Assembly: GCF_000189635.1 (NCBI RefSeq)
Contig: NW_002476228.1
Location: 124,001-188,000 of the forward strand
DNA: 64,000 nt
From: Tetrahymena thermophila SB210
Lineage: Eukaryota; Ciliophora; Oligohymenophorea; Hymenostomatida; Tetrahymenidae
Direction: 5' to 3'
Part shown: positions 27,713-40,376 of the stretch, piece by piece
Layout of the letters: each line of letters begins with the position of its first letter
Position numbering within the stretch: the first letter of the stretch is position 1
Notes under the pieces: generated by a model
Told to the model about the DNA's origin: nothing
Databases searched by the model: none
What the model saw: only the letters and a program-made list of their open reading frames with translations
Position numbers and translations under genes: made by a program

Positions 27713-30700
27713 ATGAAAGGAATTAAATTGTAATAATATGCTTCAGGCGAAGAAAAAACTTAAATGAATACATTTTATTGCCTTATATGCAATTAAGAGG
27801 CGAGTAATAGATAACTTGTAGATTTTTAAAAGCCATCTTAAGGATAATATTAAGAATAAATATATGATAGGATTTAAGCTAACAATATTTATAAAACTGA
27901 TAATGCTAAATAGCATTACATTAATATTTTCTGTTAAGATTGCGAATAAAAGTTTAATACTTAAGAAAATCAACTAGATATTTTTAGGAAACTTATTGGT
28001 TTCTTTGAAGATAGTAGATATTAAAGTAGCTAAGAATGTAATAACAATTAGGCATAAGTTAAAGATTAAAAAAAGCTTAAAATAAAAGATTTAATTAGAC
28101 TTATAATGCATATGTTCAATGAGATTACTGGCATAGCATAAATAGTTTACTCATCTTTTCTTTATAATCCAATTTTATAAAATAGCCTATAATAAGAAAA
28201 AAACCTCATTTATAACAGTAAATTGCAAAAGTTTATCTGTGAACATTAAAAATATTCAGTGTAAAACGAATCTAAAAAGGATTCTTTTTTAGATAAGGAT
28301 TGTATGTAAATTAATTAAATAGCTCAAGATGAGTGCTTAGAAGCTGATAAAGAAGGATAAGATAAGAAATTTATTAATAATTTTTATATGGATTCACCAT
28401 TTACTAAAGCCCCAAAAAGAAAGTTCAAGCAGTAATCAGTGGATATTCAGGACACACAGTTAGATTCTTTAAAATATACTGCAAACAACAGAAAACAATA
28501 AGCAAATGAATCAGATAGATTTTGCTTATTTAGTGCCTCTCAAGATTTCTTGTAATAGAGAGATTAAGAAATTAATTAGAAAGTAAATAAATCTGTTGAA
28601 CAGATTGAATTGAACTTGCTATCTAAAAAACCTAAATAAAATAGTACAAAACCTAATATTCCATAATTACCATCTAAAAGGTATTAAGGTACTCATAAGT
28701 CAGTAGGCAATTCTGAATAAATGTAAAAATTAAAATCGACAAATGCAAATAATACACTTAACATATCTATATAAAGTAATATTGATTTTGGAAATAATAG
28801 CTTTTTTACCTAGAGTCCATCAGTGATACATATGATGGGAACTTAATCTAGTCAAAATCAAAGTATAACTAACAATAATAATAAACTTTTTTAAGAATTT
28901 CACTCTTCTAAAAATTCAGCTCAGTAAATTTTATTTGGAGAAGGTCCAGCAAGCAAAAAGCTTCTGGATATCAAATAAAGCTTACAAAAATAAATAAATT
29001 AATCCTCAAATTATTTAAATAAAAAGAATAATTTATAAAAATTAAATAATCACAGCTCAGATTAAATATAAACTAGTTAATTATAAAAGGCAAATATCAT
29101 AAAAAGATCATCTCTTATTTTAAATGATTCAAAACCAATGGATAAAAAAAAAATTGAATTGAACCATTTCTAATTTTACTCAAGCAACAATATTCAGAAT
29201 GAGTAATTCATGAATGAAAATACTAACTAAGTGTTAATAAATTGTAATTCTTAAAATAAAAAAATTAAAAACGATTTAAAGAATAGTAGCTCATAACTTC
29301 CAGTATCTTAAAATTCATCTTAGAATTGTGTTAATTCTACAAACTACATATCAAATAAATCTAAATCTTCTGATGGAAGTGCTCTAGAAAATGTTTAGCT
29401 AACTGAAAGAGCTTCTTCATCAATGAACGTTACTACTGTTTAAAATGAAATGCAAGCAAATAATATATAAGATGTCAGCAGTATTTAAGGATTTATAAAT
29501 TTAGCTTGTGAAGGTTCGCCTCAAACTCCTACAAATTAGTCTGAAATAAATATCAGCTAATATAAAGACTTCTATAAAAATGAAAATTAAAATTAAGCTT
29601 TAGGAAAAGATAAGAAACCAGAATTGTCCAATAATATTCCTAAAACTTTAAAATATAGAAAAACAACAAGTAATTAGAATGTGACAAATAATATCCTTTT
29701 TAATTAGGAGAATGTAACACAAGATTAACAAATCCTAAAAGATGATGAAGATTGTACTATGGATAAAAAATATAAATTTTACAAATTTGGTTTTAATTCA
29801 AGTAATGATAATAGCATCATGGGAGGACTAAAGAGTTTAAATAATTCTGTGAATATGTCATATTTAAATAAAACTATTATAAATGATAATAATCTTTCTC
29901 AGTCAACCATCATGAATAATTCTAAATATCACACAACTACACCTATACAAGAAAAAATTATCATTAAAAGTTTAATGAAAAGTGAATATGGTTCAAACTT
30001 TAACAATAGTGGCTTTCATTTTGGTAATTTATTGTTTAAATAATATATTATTATTTATTTTTAATTACTAGAAAGAGTAGGTGTTATTAATGAAGCAAAA
30101 TACATTATTAGTGCACAGTGGTGGAGAGAGTGGATGGAATACGTTGGGTTTAATGAAAGTGCCTAATGCTTTTAAGAGAGCGATATTTAGATTCGCAAAG
30201 AGCGTCCTAAAAAGCTGAAAAACAAATGTTTGTTAAAGGGAGAGTAATTATACAATTTTAAAAATACAAAAAATATCGAGTTAAAAGAGAATCTCTTAGA
30301 ACACTATGACTATGAAGCAGTACCTAAATCGATCTTTTGTTATATTAAAATGTGGTATGGAGTTGACTACGAAATAATTAGATTCTTAAAATATGATGCC
30401 TCTTAACCTGTAGATAAATCAGTCTATCTTGATTTATATCCAGGTAAATGGAAATTTATATATTTGATTATAATTAAATAAAATTATTTAATAGAAAAAA
30501 TACTTGCTTTCTCTCTGCCAATAGGGATTAGAAAAAGATCTAAAAATAGCACAATAGGATCAACGAATACTGAGAAAACAAATAACTTGAGAGAAGGATA
30601 AACTCAGATTTCTTAATCAAATAAAACTCTCCCTTCAAAAGCTAATAAAAATGAAAAGTTAAGCTTGACAGAAAATAATATAAGTAGCACATCTCTTTCT

Positions 30701-30970
30701 AGAGCTAATAAATATGAAGACAAACGAACAAATTAAAAAAATAGAAATCACCAAAGCTTAGATATTGATAAAATAAGTGTAACTATGATAGATTCAAATA
30801 AGAAAACTGTTTAAAATGAGTGTAAGTTGATTTTTGAAAAAAAATTTAATCAAAAAATTTAAATAAAATAGAAAATGACACAATTGTAGGACATAATTCT
30901 TAACGGTCAGTGGCTTAAGAAAAATCAAAGGCTTGTAATATTTTTTGACAAAATAAAAAAATAAATATGA
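27713..30970 (+). CDS. DUSP-domain protein with N-terminal CxxC pairs, no peptidase
   Basis: A 1,042-residue model with exons 27713-30023, 30072-30443 and 30525-30970. The N-terminus has two CxxC pairs, C23/C26 (FYCLICN) and C74/C77 (FCQDCE), spaced like a zinc-binding module. The middle 650 residues are S/N/Q/K-rich and probably disordered. Residues about 775-895 form a DUSP domain: AKYIISAQWWREWMEYV, then NLLEHYDYEAVPKSIFCYIK, then MWYGVDYEIIRFL, then VYLDLYP. DUSP is the domain found beside ubiquitin-specific proteases. No Cys or His box of a USP catalytic core follows; the remaining 150 residues are polar. A ubiquitin-pathway adaptor role is inferred. The first intron is 48 nt, in frame and stop-free, so its retention would add 16 residues. 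The start is the first ATG; an upstream exon is not excluded. Confidence 0.75.
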
Positions 30971-32052
30971 CAACTTTGTAAAATATTTTGATATAAACCT
31001 TTTCAAAAAATAATTAAAAAATTTTATGCAAAAATAAATTATTTTCATAAAGAACAAAATTATTTTGATTATAATTAAATATTAATAAATAAATAAATAA
31101 ATAAATAATACTTCTAAAAATTTAAACAAAAAAATTAATTTTATAAATAGTAAGTAAGTGTAGATTATATTTTAAAATTTATATTTATTCTAAGTATTTT
31201 AATTTGTTATAAATTAATTTATACTAACTATTCTTTTTCTAATTTTTGTTGATAAAATAGTAATTAATATTTGAATAAATAACCTTTAAAAAAAACTAAA
31301 TTATTAAATTTCAAATTTAATAAGAAATAAAAATATGATACATTATTGAGCTATTTTTAAAATTTTACTTTTACTTTTCAATTTATTTATTATTAATTAA
31401 AACTTGAAAGAAATACAAAAATATAAGTATATTCACTATTTGAGAAGCTTCTTTTAATGAAAAATGGGTTATAATTTATAATTAAAGTTTCATAAATATT
31501 AAAAATAATAAAGTAAATTAAGGAAAAGAATTTTATTTTTAATTTTATTAAACTTGTTCTTTACAAATTTTGAATCACAATAAATAAAATAAATAATTAA
31601 AAGGAAAAAAATAATGACTATATTCATAATTATTGATTACTTTTAGAAATTAATTGTGAGCTTTGATTATTTAGGATTAAGACCTACTTTAATATTCCAA
31701 AATAATTAGTGAATTATTTTTAAATTTTTAAAAATTTTTGATTAATTAAAGAAAAACAAATTAGTAAGAATCAATGGAAATTTTAGAAATTAATATTTAG
31801 AATTATTTTATAATTGAAACCTACTTAAATACTCAAACATAATTGTTAAGTTATTGTATTTTTGTATTTTAAAAATTAATTTCTTTACAAACTTTAGTTA
31901 GCAAGTAATACTTTACTAATTAATCTAAAGTATATCTAAATTTTATTACTTTAAATTATCAATTTAACAAATATCAAATACTAACTCAATCATTACATTT
32001 TATATAATAAATTTAACAACTTCCATTTTATTTTGTTAATATTAAAATTAAT
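30971..32052. other. convergent intergenic, AT-rich
   Basis: This lies between the 3' ends of the DUSP gene and the minus-strand exonuclease gene. It contains an (AAAT)n run near 31084-31107. No gene is seen. Confidence 0.65.
31084..31107. repeat. (AAAT)n microsatellite
   Basis: About six tandem AAAT units just after the DUSP gene. Confidence 0.8.
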
Positions 32053-34079
32053 TCACTTTTTCTTAGAAAAGAAGTCTTTCATTGTCACTTTTTTTTATGA
32101 ATTACTTTTTTGATTTGAATATTTTTCATTAGAATTTTACATATTTGCTTCATCTTTATACATAAATTTGTTGTCTGAGATAACTTTTTTTGATGGTGTT
32201 TTGGAAGGACTTAATTTTCTTTATAAATTTAAATCATCAAGAGAGTCAGGTTAATAAGAGTTTAATTTATTGGATTTTTTAGCAAAGGGATTGTGTAATA
32301 TTGTTTTTTTATTTTAATTTTCTTAATTATTTATATCTTAGTTTTCTTATTATTCATTTAAGTTAGAACTAGCTCTCCTAACAATTTAAGTTTAAACTCT
32401 CACTTGAGAATCTTCATTCTTTAAAAATTACTAGTAATCTTGTAAAAAAGAATTACATAGGTTTTCTAAATAAGAAGTATAATCAGAATTGTTCTTTTTT
32501 TAAATTTAAAAATCATCACTATATAAATAACTTTATCCAAATTTAGCAAAGTTTTCATCTTCTCCATTAGGGTTTTCATCTTAATTATTTGCGTTATCAA
32601 AATTAAAATCTCCCAATTCTTCATTATATGTATCTATTAATTCATATAACTCTTCCTCTTACTTCTTTTTTAACTCCTATAGCTATTAAACTTCTTGAGG
32701 TTTTAGTAACTTCTTTATTTGATCAGAATTTACCTAGTATTAATTATAATGCAATTTTTCATTTTCATTTGTTTGTTATAAATTGCTGAAATCATTATTA
32801 GTCGAATTATTTTAAGCTTAAATTATGAATTTCTTCTTTTCTGATTTAGAAGTAAAGTATGTTTTCATATCTATTTCAACTAGCTCTCTTTTTTCTAAAC
32901 TATAAATGTGTCGCAATCCTTAACTAACTTCATCAAAATGAGGGATTTGCTCGCCAATAAGCCTTTCATCTTCTTAAGAAAAATCTTCAGGAACAGGATT
33001 TAATGTTATCAGTTACTTAGTATTCATGTCAAATACCCTCTAATACCTAAATATCAAAGCTACTTTTTCGACAAACATATCATAATTCTCAGGAATAAGA
33101 GGCCTAATCTTAGGTTCTAATCTTAGCTTTTACATAACATTTCTTATAAAAAAATTATTTTACACTAGTGCATCTTTTAAAATATAAAATATACTTGAAA
33201 GTTCCACATCTATAAAACAAGTCAATAGCCTTTTTAATACCAATTCCTTAAATACTTGGAAAGTAATCAGATCCTGCCATTATGCATATGTAGATTCTGT
33301 TTAATTCATTCTAACTCAAGAAGCACCTTAGAGCTTCACTTTGCAAATTACTTCTTTCCTACAAAGAATTCTTAAAATTCAAATAATTAAAGAACTTGCT
33401 TAAATATAAATCAAAATTATATTTTACACAGTATTTTAGTAGATCTAAGTACTAACAAGAAGAATCAAGTGATAGTTTAAACACTATTTTAGGACAAGAA
33501 TAACATATTAAATCAGAGTCTTCTGTAATTGCAAAATCTGCTTATTAAGATTTGACTAAATAAGCTACTTAAGAATCTGCCTCATAAGGAGAAATTAAAT
33601 ATTCAATATTGTTAGCCCTTAACATATCTATTGTGTCATAAATCATTTCTTTATTCACTCTTAAACATCTTTGATAGTATTTAATAGCCTCATTTTTATT
33701 TCCTACAAAAAGAAGTTATCATTATTTTAAAATTGATATAATTATTTTTACCTTATTCCATCAATTCATTTGCTTTTTATAAATTTTTTTCTTTTGTTTC
33801 TTCTCTTTTTTTGATAGTGAAATCTTTTGCTTTTAAATTCCTCCCGTCAAATACTACTATAGGTTCAATTCCGTTAAGCTTAACTACTCTTACTATGCGC
33901 AATAAAAATAACATATATTCTCTTGTTTATTCTCCCTTGTTTAATTAATATGAATAGCCATAGCATCCCTTATATAAAAAAGACATTGCATCGATTGCAG
34001 CTTTTTATCCTTTGAATTAATGTAGAGAGGTGAACTCTAAAGCAGGTTTAATTAAGTTTTAAAGTCCTTAAATTCCCAT
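32053..34079 (-). CDS. EXO1: exonuclease 1 (XPG/Rad2 family)
   Basis: The protein acts in mismatch repair and DNA-end resection in the nucleus, cutting 5'-3' and at flaps. Three exons, 34079-33752, 33702-33195 and 33142-32053, encode 641 residues. The N-terminus is MGIQGLQNLIKPA. The catalytic acids sit at the numbers known for human EXO1: D30 (AAIDAMSFLYKG), D78 (VFDGR), E150 and D152 (PYEADSQVAYL), D171 and D173 (TEDSD). The helix-2-turn-helix region shows GSDYFPSIQGIGIKKA after an insertion of about 30 residues. Further on, VALIFRYQRVFD and QLITLNPVPEDF match the end of the nuclease core. The C-terminal 260 residues are acidic and Q/N-rich. The protein ends in VTMKDFFSKKK, which resembles a PCNA-interacting (PIP) box with Lys at the place of the usual Gln. 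Introns are 49 and 52 nt. Confidence 0.9.
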
Positions 34080-35564
34080 ATTTTATATATTTTTTAGATA
34101 AAAAGCTAAATTTTTGTAATTCCTACTGATATTCTATTTTTTATTTTAATGACTATATTTAATGTTTTAATTAAATAAGTATCTTTTTAATTATTTGGTT
34201 TGCTATATTTAATTATGCGCTAATAATTAAATTATTATTTTTCAAATAATTTACCGCAATAATTTTGAAAGATAATTCTACTAAAATAAATCTTATTTGA
34301 TCATATTATTGTTTCTAAATTAAAATAAATAATAAGAGCTATTTTAAAATATTTAAATTTCGAATTAAAATTAAAATAATTTTTTTTTTTCTCATTCTTT
34401 ATATTTTGTACTTAAAAATAAAAATGAAAAAAATTTGCTCTGAAAAAAAAAATTAAATTCAAAATATGTTGAAATATTTTAGATTATTGAGTGCAAAAAA
34501 TCTTCATTTTTTTTTCTTTTTTAAAGCAATTAAATTTATATTCAATTTCAAAATATTAACAAAAAATATTTGTAAAAATAGAATAATATGTTTTTTTGAA
34601 TTTTCTTAAATAATTATCTAAAAACAAATTTACTATTTATTAATTTTAAAAAATGGAATAAAATATCTCAAATTCCTTTTTATTTCTAAAATTATCATTA
34701 ATTTATTATTAATATTTATAAGTAAATCTTTCCAAGGATATATTTATTATTTTCTCTGTAATTTTAGTATTTAAATTTTTAATTTTTTAATAATTGGATA
34801 AAAAGAATTATTGAAACTAGAATATCTACATAAAATACTAATTTTAAATTTAAAAAAAATTAGAAAAATTTTAAAAATAAAAGTAAAGATCAAAAATTAA
34901 AACAAATTTAACTTTATAAAATTTATATTTTTCTTAATTTAAAAAAAATATTTGACTAAAATATACTAATTAAATAATATATATTTAGAAATCAAATATC
35001 TACAAAATAATTTATGTTCCTCTACAAGCTTTTTTTGGAAGTATTTGAAAGGAAAAAATAAAATAGATAATTTAATTAAAGTTAATTGAAATTGATGTTT
35101 TAAAATTAATTAAACATTAAATTTTTTCTATAATCTATAATTTAATGTTTATAAAATAAATTAGTACAGAGCTACTTACTCCATCCACATTAATTATTAT
35201 GTATTTCTTAAAACCTAATAAAGCTCATAATTAAAATTTTTCTATAAATAGATTTTGGCAAAATATTAAAAACATAAATAATATTTATTATCAACAAAAA
35301 CAATCACGTGTTAAGCTATTTGCATAACTTTGTTTTGAATTCAATTTTATTTTAAAAAAATTTTTTGTTGAAATATTTACTTTACTCTTAGAGAAATCTT
35401 GTTTAAGTCTTTTACTCTTATTGACCAATCATTAATATGAAATAGATAATTAGATATTTAATGAAATAAACAATTTTGGTGATAATTAATTCATATTAAT
35501 GTTTAAATAGAACTTAATTAGTGAATACAATTTTTCACATTCAAAATTAAAAAAACTAAAATAT
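34080..35564. other. divergent intergenic, very AT-rich
   Basis: This stretch should hold the promoters of the minus-strand exonuclease gene and of the plus-strand membrane protein gene. Beyond A/T runs nothing can be named. Confidence 0.65.
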
Positions 35565-37193
35565 ATGATATTTTTATTGCAGTTTACATTACTAGCTCTT
35601 GTCTCAAGCTTTGGGAAATAGGTTTAAACATTTATTTACACACAGAATAGTAATTTAGAGGTATCTTTGCTGGAATATGTAATAAAAACAGCTATAGCTA
35701 TTCCATATTAGATATCTTTAAACGCTAATAGCAATAGAATATTTAGCTTGATATTTATCTTTACAACGCAATTCATAGTAATATACGTCGACTAAATAAT
35801 AGTGAATTGTAATTGGTTTATTAGATATTTCATGTTTGAAGGATTTACTGTAATGGTTATGCCAGTTTATATGCACTTTTCGCTTCACCTAGGAGGACTC
35901 TACTACAAAAAATACTTAAAAATTTACATTTGCTGCTATTCCCTCGCTTTTTATTTATTCTACTACACTTCAATAGAATATAGAGGACCTATTGAATGCA
36001 TTATGTTTATAATAATCTCTATTTATTCATATTTTCATTCTATTTATTTAGATCATTTAGAGAAGAGAAAAGATTACATATATTACAATGATTTAGAGTA
36101 TAAAAATGAAAATTTATTGAAAGGAAAGAGGCAATAAAAGAATCTTTATTTCGTTTAATTACCTTAGATTGAATTGCTGTAAATTGTTCATTCTAGAAAC
36201 AGAATAAACCACGATTTTGAATTGAAGGATATCATTTATATAGGTAACTATAAAGGTAATGCTTCAGTAATCTAAATATATGAAAAGAATAACAAGAAAA
36301 TCTTCATAATTAAATCTATACTTTTTTATAGAAATTCACTGAGCAATTACAATACAGAGCAATTATTCACATAATTTAGGTCAGAGATCAAAAGCTTTAA
36401 ATTTGATAGCAAAATGAGAATTTTAATTATTTATAGAGCCTTAGATGATTTTTAAGGATTAGTGCAGATTTATAGCTTATGTAATCTCTAGCGTCCAATT
36501 AGAGTTATAGAAATAACCTAAAACTAGCAAGAAGAAATATACATTGATGTAGATAATAAATTATTTTATTACATAGATTCTAATAATAATCTTTTTGAAA
36601 TATCTTATCTTTCTCTACAATCAACCTCTTACAAAATATGCTAGGGATTCTCAAGACATAAAATTAAAGTTTTCACATCAGACAGCTATAAAATACTTGT
36701 TTGCTATAAAGAAAATTCAATGAAACTATACTTATCTTCTCTTGCTAACAAAACAAACAATGAGCTGAACGAAACTTATCTCTTTAAATAAAATATTTAT
36801 ATTCCTATAAAATAAATTTTCATGTATAATAACTTCTTAGTTGTTGTTACGGACACTTTAATCCATTTAATAAATCCAATAACTTTCAAGATCCATAAAA
36901 CTATCAAAGAATTTCACAATTTTATCAAAATAAAATGTGTTGAGAACTAATTACTTATAACCCAAACTGTTGAAAAGGAAGATCAATTCATAATTAATGA
37001 TTTAATAGAACCTAATATAGTATATAGCTGTTAGCAAGTGGTTAATCTTGCTTTTCTCTAAAACTCTAATTAAGAAAATGCTAATTCATAAATTATATTA
37101 TTTCTCTAAAATGATAGAATCGAGATAATAAAAAATATTTGGGATGGTAGCTTAAAAGATTTAAACTTTTAATGTGACTAGCTCAAAATATGA
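35565..37193 (+). CDS. multi-pass membrane protein of unknown function
   Basis: A single uninterrupted exon of 542 codons, which is unusual for a gene of this size here. It begins MIFLLQFTLLALVSSFG, a plausible signal peptide or first helix. Three to five hydrophobic segments follow in residues 60-180 (such as FSLIFIFTTQFIVIYV and IECIMFIIISIYSYF). From about residue 190 the protein is soluble, about 350 residues, with many short alternating hydrophobic strands (ILIIYRALDDF, IYIDVDNKLFYYI, NFLVVVTDTLIHLI). That pattern fits a beta-propeller-like or other all-beta fold. Cys are few and scattered. I do not recognise a family. Topology and fold are inferred from composition only. Confidence 0.6.
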
Positions 37194-37575
37194 AAAAAAA
37201 TTGTTTTTTTACGTTTGTATTATTTTATTTTTGATTATTTATCAATAACTACCTAACTTAATTTTGTTATTAATTAGTAACTTATTTTAAAAATAAATTT
37301 ATTATATCTTTTTAGATAATATTTTAATAATGCTTTATTTTTAAACAAGATTAACAAGAAATCAATTGAGTGAGATAATTGATTATTTGATTTGATTTTG
37401 ATTTATATCATAATGTTTCTGTTAACATTTAAAAATTTGTAAATCCGTATTTTATGAAGTAAAAAATTTCAATTAAAAACAAAGAAAATTTCAAGCAAAT
37501 TAAAATTAATTGCCTTCTTTATAAAGTATTTCAGAAGATTAAGATAAAAGTCATTAGAATTTAGCTGTGTCATAA
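37194..37575. other. intergenic, AT-rich
   Basis: A short spacer between two plus-strand genes; nothing but AT-rich sequence is seen. Confidence 0.65.
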
Positions 37576-40079
37576 ATGAATAGAAACAACAGAAGCAATT
37601 CTCCTTTTGGATAGCATAGGAGTATTTAAGGAGGTGGTAGTAAAGATATTACACCATCCCCTATAAAGCCTAAAGATATACAAGAAAATTAGTAATTAGA
37701 TGATGAATTTGTCAATGTTATGTTGGAAGTAGAATAAAAATACACAATCTTAAGTAAACATGAAAGAATTAGAATAGAATAGTGGACAAAAAAGTTATGC
37801 ACTGTAACTACGAATAAGATTTGGAAGAAGAATCGTAATTTATATGCGAAAGAACTGCTTAGCATGGTTATAGCCTCTAAGTTGAGAGAACCTTTTACTC
37901 GTATGCCTCCAGATGGTCCTCTACCAAAATTTAACAAATATGATATTGTAATTTATTCTCTTGAAATTTAAAAATGTGATTAGCAAAATAATATTTAATA
38001 AAATTAATTTAAAGGAAAAGCCAAAGAAATCAGATCCTTTTCTTATTAGAGAAGATATGAATTTAGGAATCTTAGACTAAAGATAAAGATCAATAAATTC
38101 TCACCATGTAAATTATAATCATTAGAACCTCCCTCTCAACAACTCCTAGCATAGATCTCATTCAAATTTACATTCAAATTATCAACAGTAGCAAGTAAAT
38201 ACTCCCTAGTAAAACCCTCAAAATTAATAGTAATAGTTTTAATATTATGGAACTGCAAGCTTTAATTAAAACGAACACAATAATATACAATAGAGCTTGG
38301 CATAATAAAACTAAAATGAATAAAATATGTATATCCAAAACTAAAATAATGAAGCTTATGCTGGAAATAATTAATTGAATAAAGAAAGTGTAAAGAGAGC
38401 TTCTCGCAGTAACTCTCTTAGTAAGAAGGTCTACGATGATAATTTAATTATTTAATAGTAAGCAGAATAAATAAAGCAACTACAAGTATAACTGCAAATT
38501 ACAGAGTCTAAATATACTAATCATGTATAAAGCTACTAAGAAGATATTAAAAATTTAGAGTAGCAATACAAAAATTAAATTAATGTAAAAATGTTAAAAT
38601 TATTTGTGTTTTTTAAATAAATAAAATAGTATTTAAAAATATTTAGTTTGTCTAATTTTTCATATTAATAAAATAGGAAATTTAGTAAATATTTAACTAG
38701 CAAAACTAAACTCTGAATTAAAAAATAGATGAGAATAATTAGCTTCAATAATAAGTCAAAAAACTCAGAAATATTCTATCCAACATAGGAATCTAAATCA
38801 TACACATAAAAGACACTCTACCATAGCAATAATCACAACAAGTATTAAATGTTTTTTATAATAAAAAATAAAAGCGATAAACAAAATTATATCATAAAAG
38901 TTGATTTAATTGAAATTTTTAGTAAAAAAAAATCTATTTTAAAATAAAATTTAAAAAAAGGCTTTATTTTTTTTCTTTTAAAGTCATTTATATTTTTAAT
39001 ATTGTTTTAAATTGATACAGTTAGATGAAATAGTAAAATAACTAAGTGGCTTGAACTCAGACAATAGCAATTTAAATGGAAAAGAATAGAGTGATTTAAA
39101 TGTACCTTTTAGTTATTTGAATGATACTAATGAAAATTATGCCTCTCCTTAGTCTAATATTTATAATGATGGAACTTCTCATCACCTAGCACAGCCAATT
39201 AACAATTCAATAGTAAGCAAATAACAAATGTCACCTAATGTTAGAAGTAAACATTAAAGCTCTAACATGGAGAATTCTTTGATGCAAAATTCAATATCAA
39301 ATAACATTCTAGGTCCTACTAAATAGCAAACACCAACTAATAATTAACAGAATAGTGCTATTTAATATGAAGGTAATTTGACAAATAGGAGCAAGACAAG
39401 CAACTAAAATCATTAAAATTAAGTTTAAAATTAGCTAGGCAGTAATTTAAGTAATGATAAGGGCTCATCCTATAACATATTATCTTCAAGAACTAGTAGC
39501 AGACCAAATGCACTACCCAGCAATAAAAACTCATTTAATCCAGCAAATAGATATTTTCCAAGTATGAACAATTAGAGGAGCAATTTAAACAATTAATAAG
39601 ACATCCAAAATGATACACCTGCATAAATATATCCTAATCAATAATAAGTTTAATAAGATTAAATTTAATAAAATCAAAATATTTAAGCTCAGCCTATATC
39701 ATAATTCTAAAACCATGGAATTACCATAAATACAACTTCATAGCAAGGACAGCCTCCTTAAATATCGACCAGATATGAGAAATCTCCAAATTAACAACAC
39801 AATAAATATGCAGATCCCATGCCGATTACATTAAAGAATGAGCAAGAAACTCAGGAATTCTTAAATTACCTTGACAACTTTTAAAAAAGAACTGTAAAAT
39901 TTATCTATTAATTTTTTGAAATTAATTAATTAAAATATTTTTGTTTTATTTTGAATTATATTTTTACTTTATTTATTTATTTTTTTGATTTTGAATAAAA
40001 TTAAAAGGAAAAGCTAAAAAATGAGACATCATAATATTTAAAGGTGAATGAAAAATATATATAACCATAAAAAAAATGA
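37576..40079 (+). CDS. DUF4485-domain coiled-coil protein (CEP112-like N-terminus)
   Basis: Exon 1 (37576-37947) encodes a DUF4485 domain: LDDEFVNVMLEVEQKY, then HERIRIEQWTKKL, then WKKNRNLYAKELLSMVI, then REPFTRMPPDGPLPKF. This domain is known from the N-terminus of the centrosomal protein CEP112 and a few relatives. Exon 2 starts at 38015 and is Q/N-rich, then turns to coiled coil around 38430-38590 (residues with IKQLQVQLQITESKY). Further exons continue with coiled coil at about 38700-38840. From 39020 there is a long N/Q/S-rich region that ends in LDNFQKRT. A last exon ends with YIQPQKK and TGA at 40077-40079. A basal-body or ciliary role is a family inference. The neighbour on the right is a ciliary gene, which fits but proves nothing. 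Middle exon borders are approximate. Confidence 0.72.
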
Positions 40080-40376
40080 ATTGTTTTATTGTATTTTTTA
40101 TATTTTTCATTAAAAATTGGTTTGTTTATTTTGAAAAAAATAATTTAATTTTGTTTTTTAAATTTTGCATTTTATTGAATTAATTACTATTATTAGTTTA
40201 CCTGCCAATTAATTTTGAAACGATAGAGTTTCAATCAATTATTTATTATTTGTTTTTTTTAAAGATTTATTGATCATTGTTAAATAATTAAATATTAATT
40301 TAGTTCAGTTATCATATTTAATCATCAAATTGACAAATACTATATTTTAGATTTCTAATTATAAGTAAAATAACAA

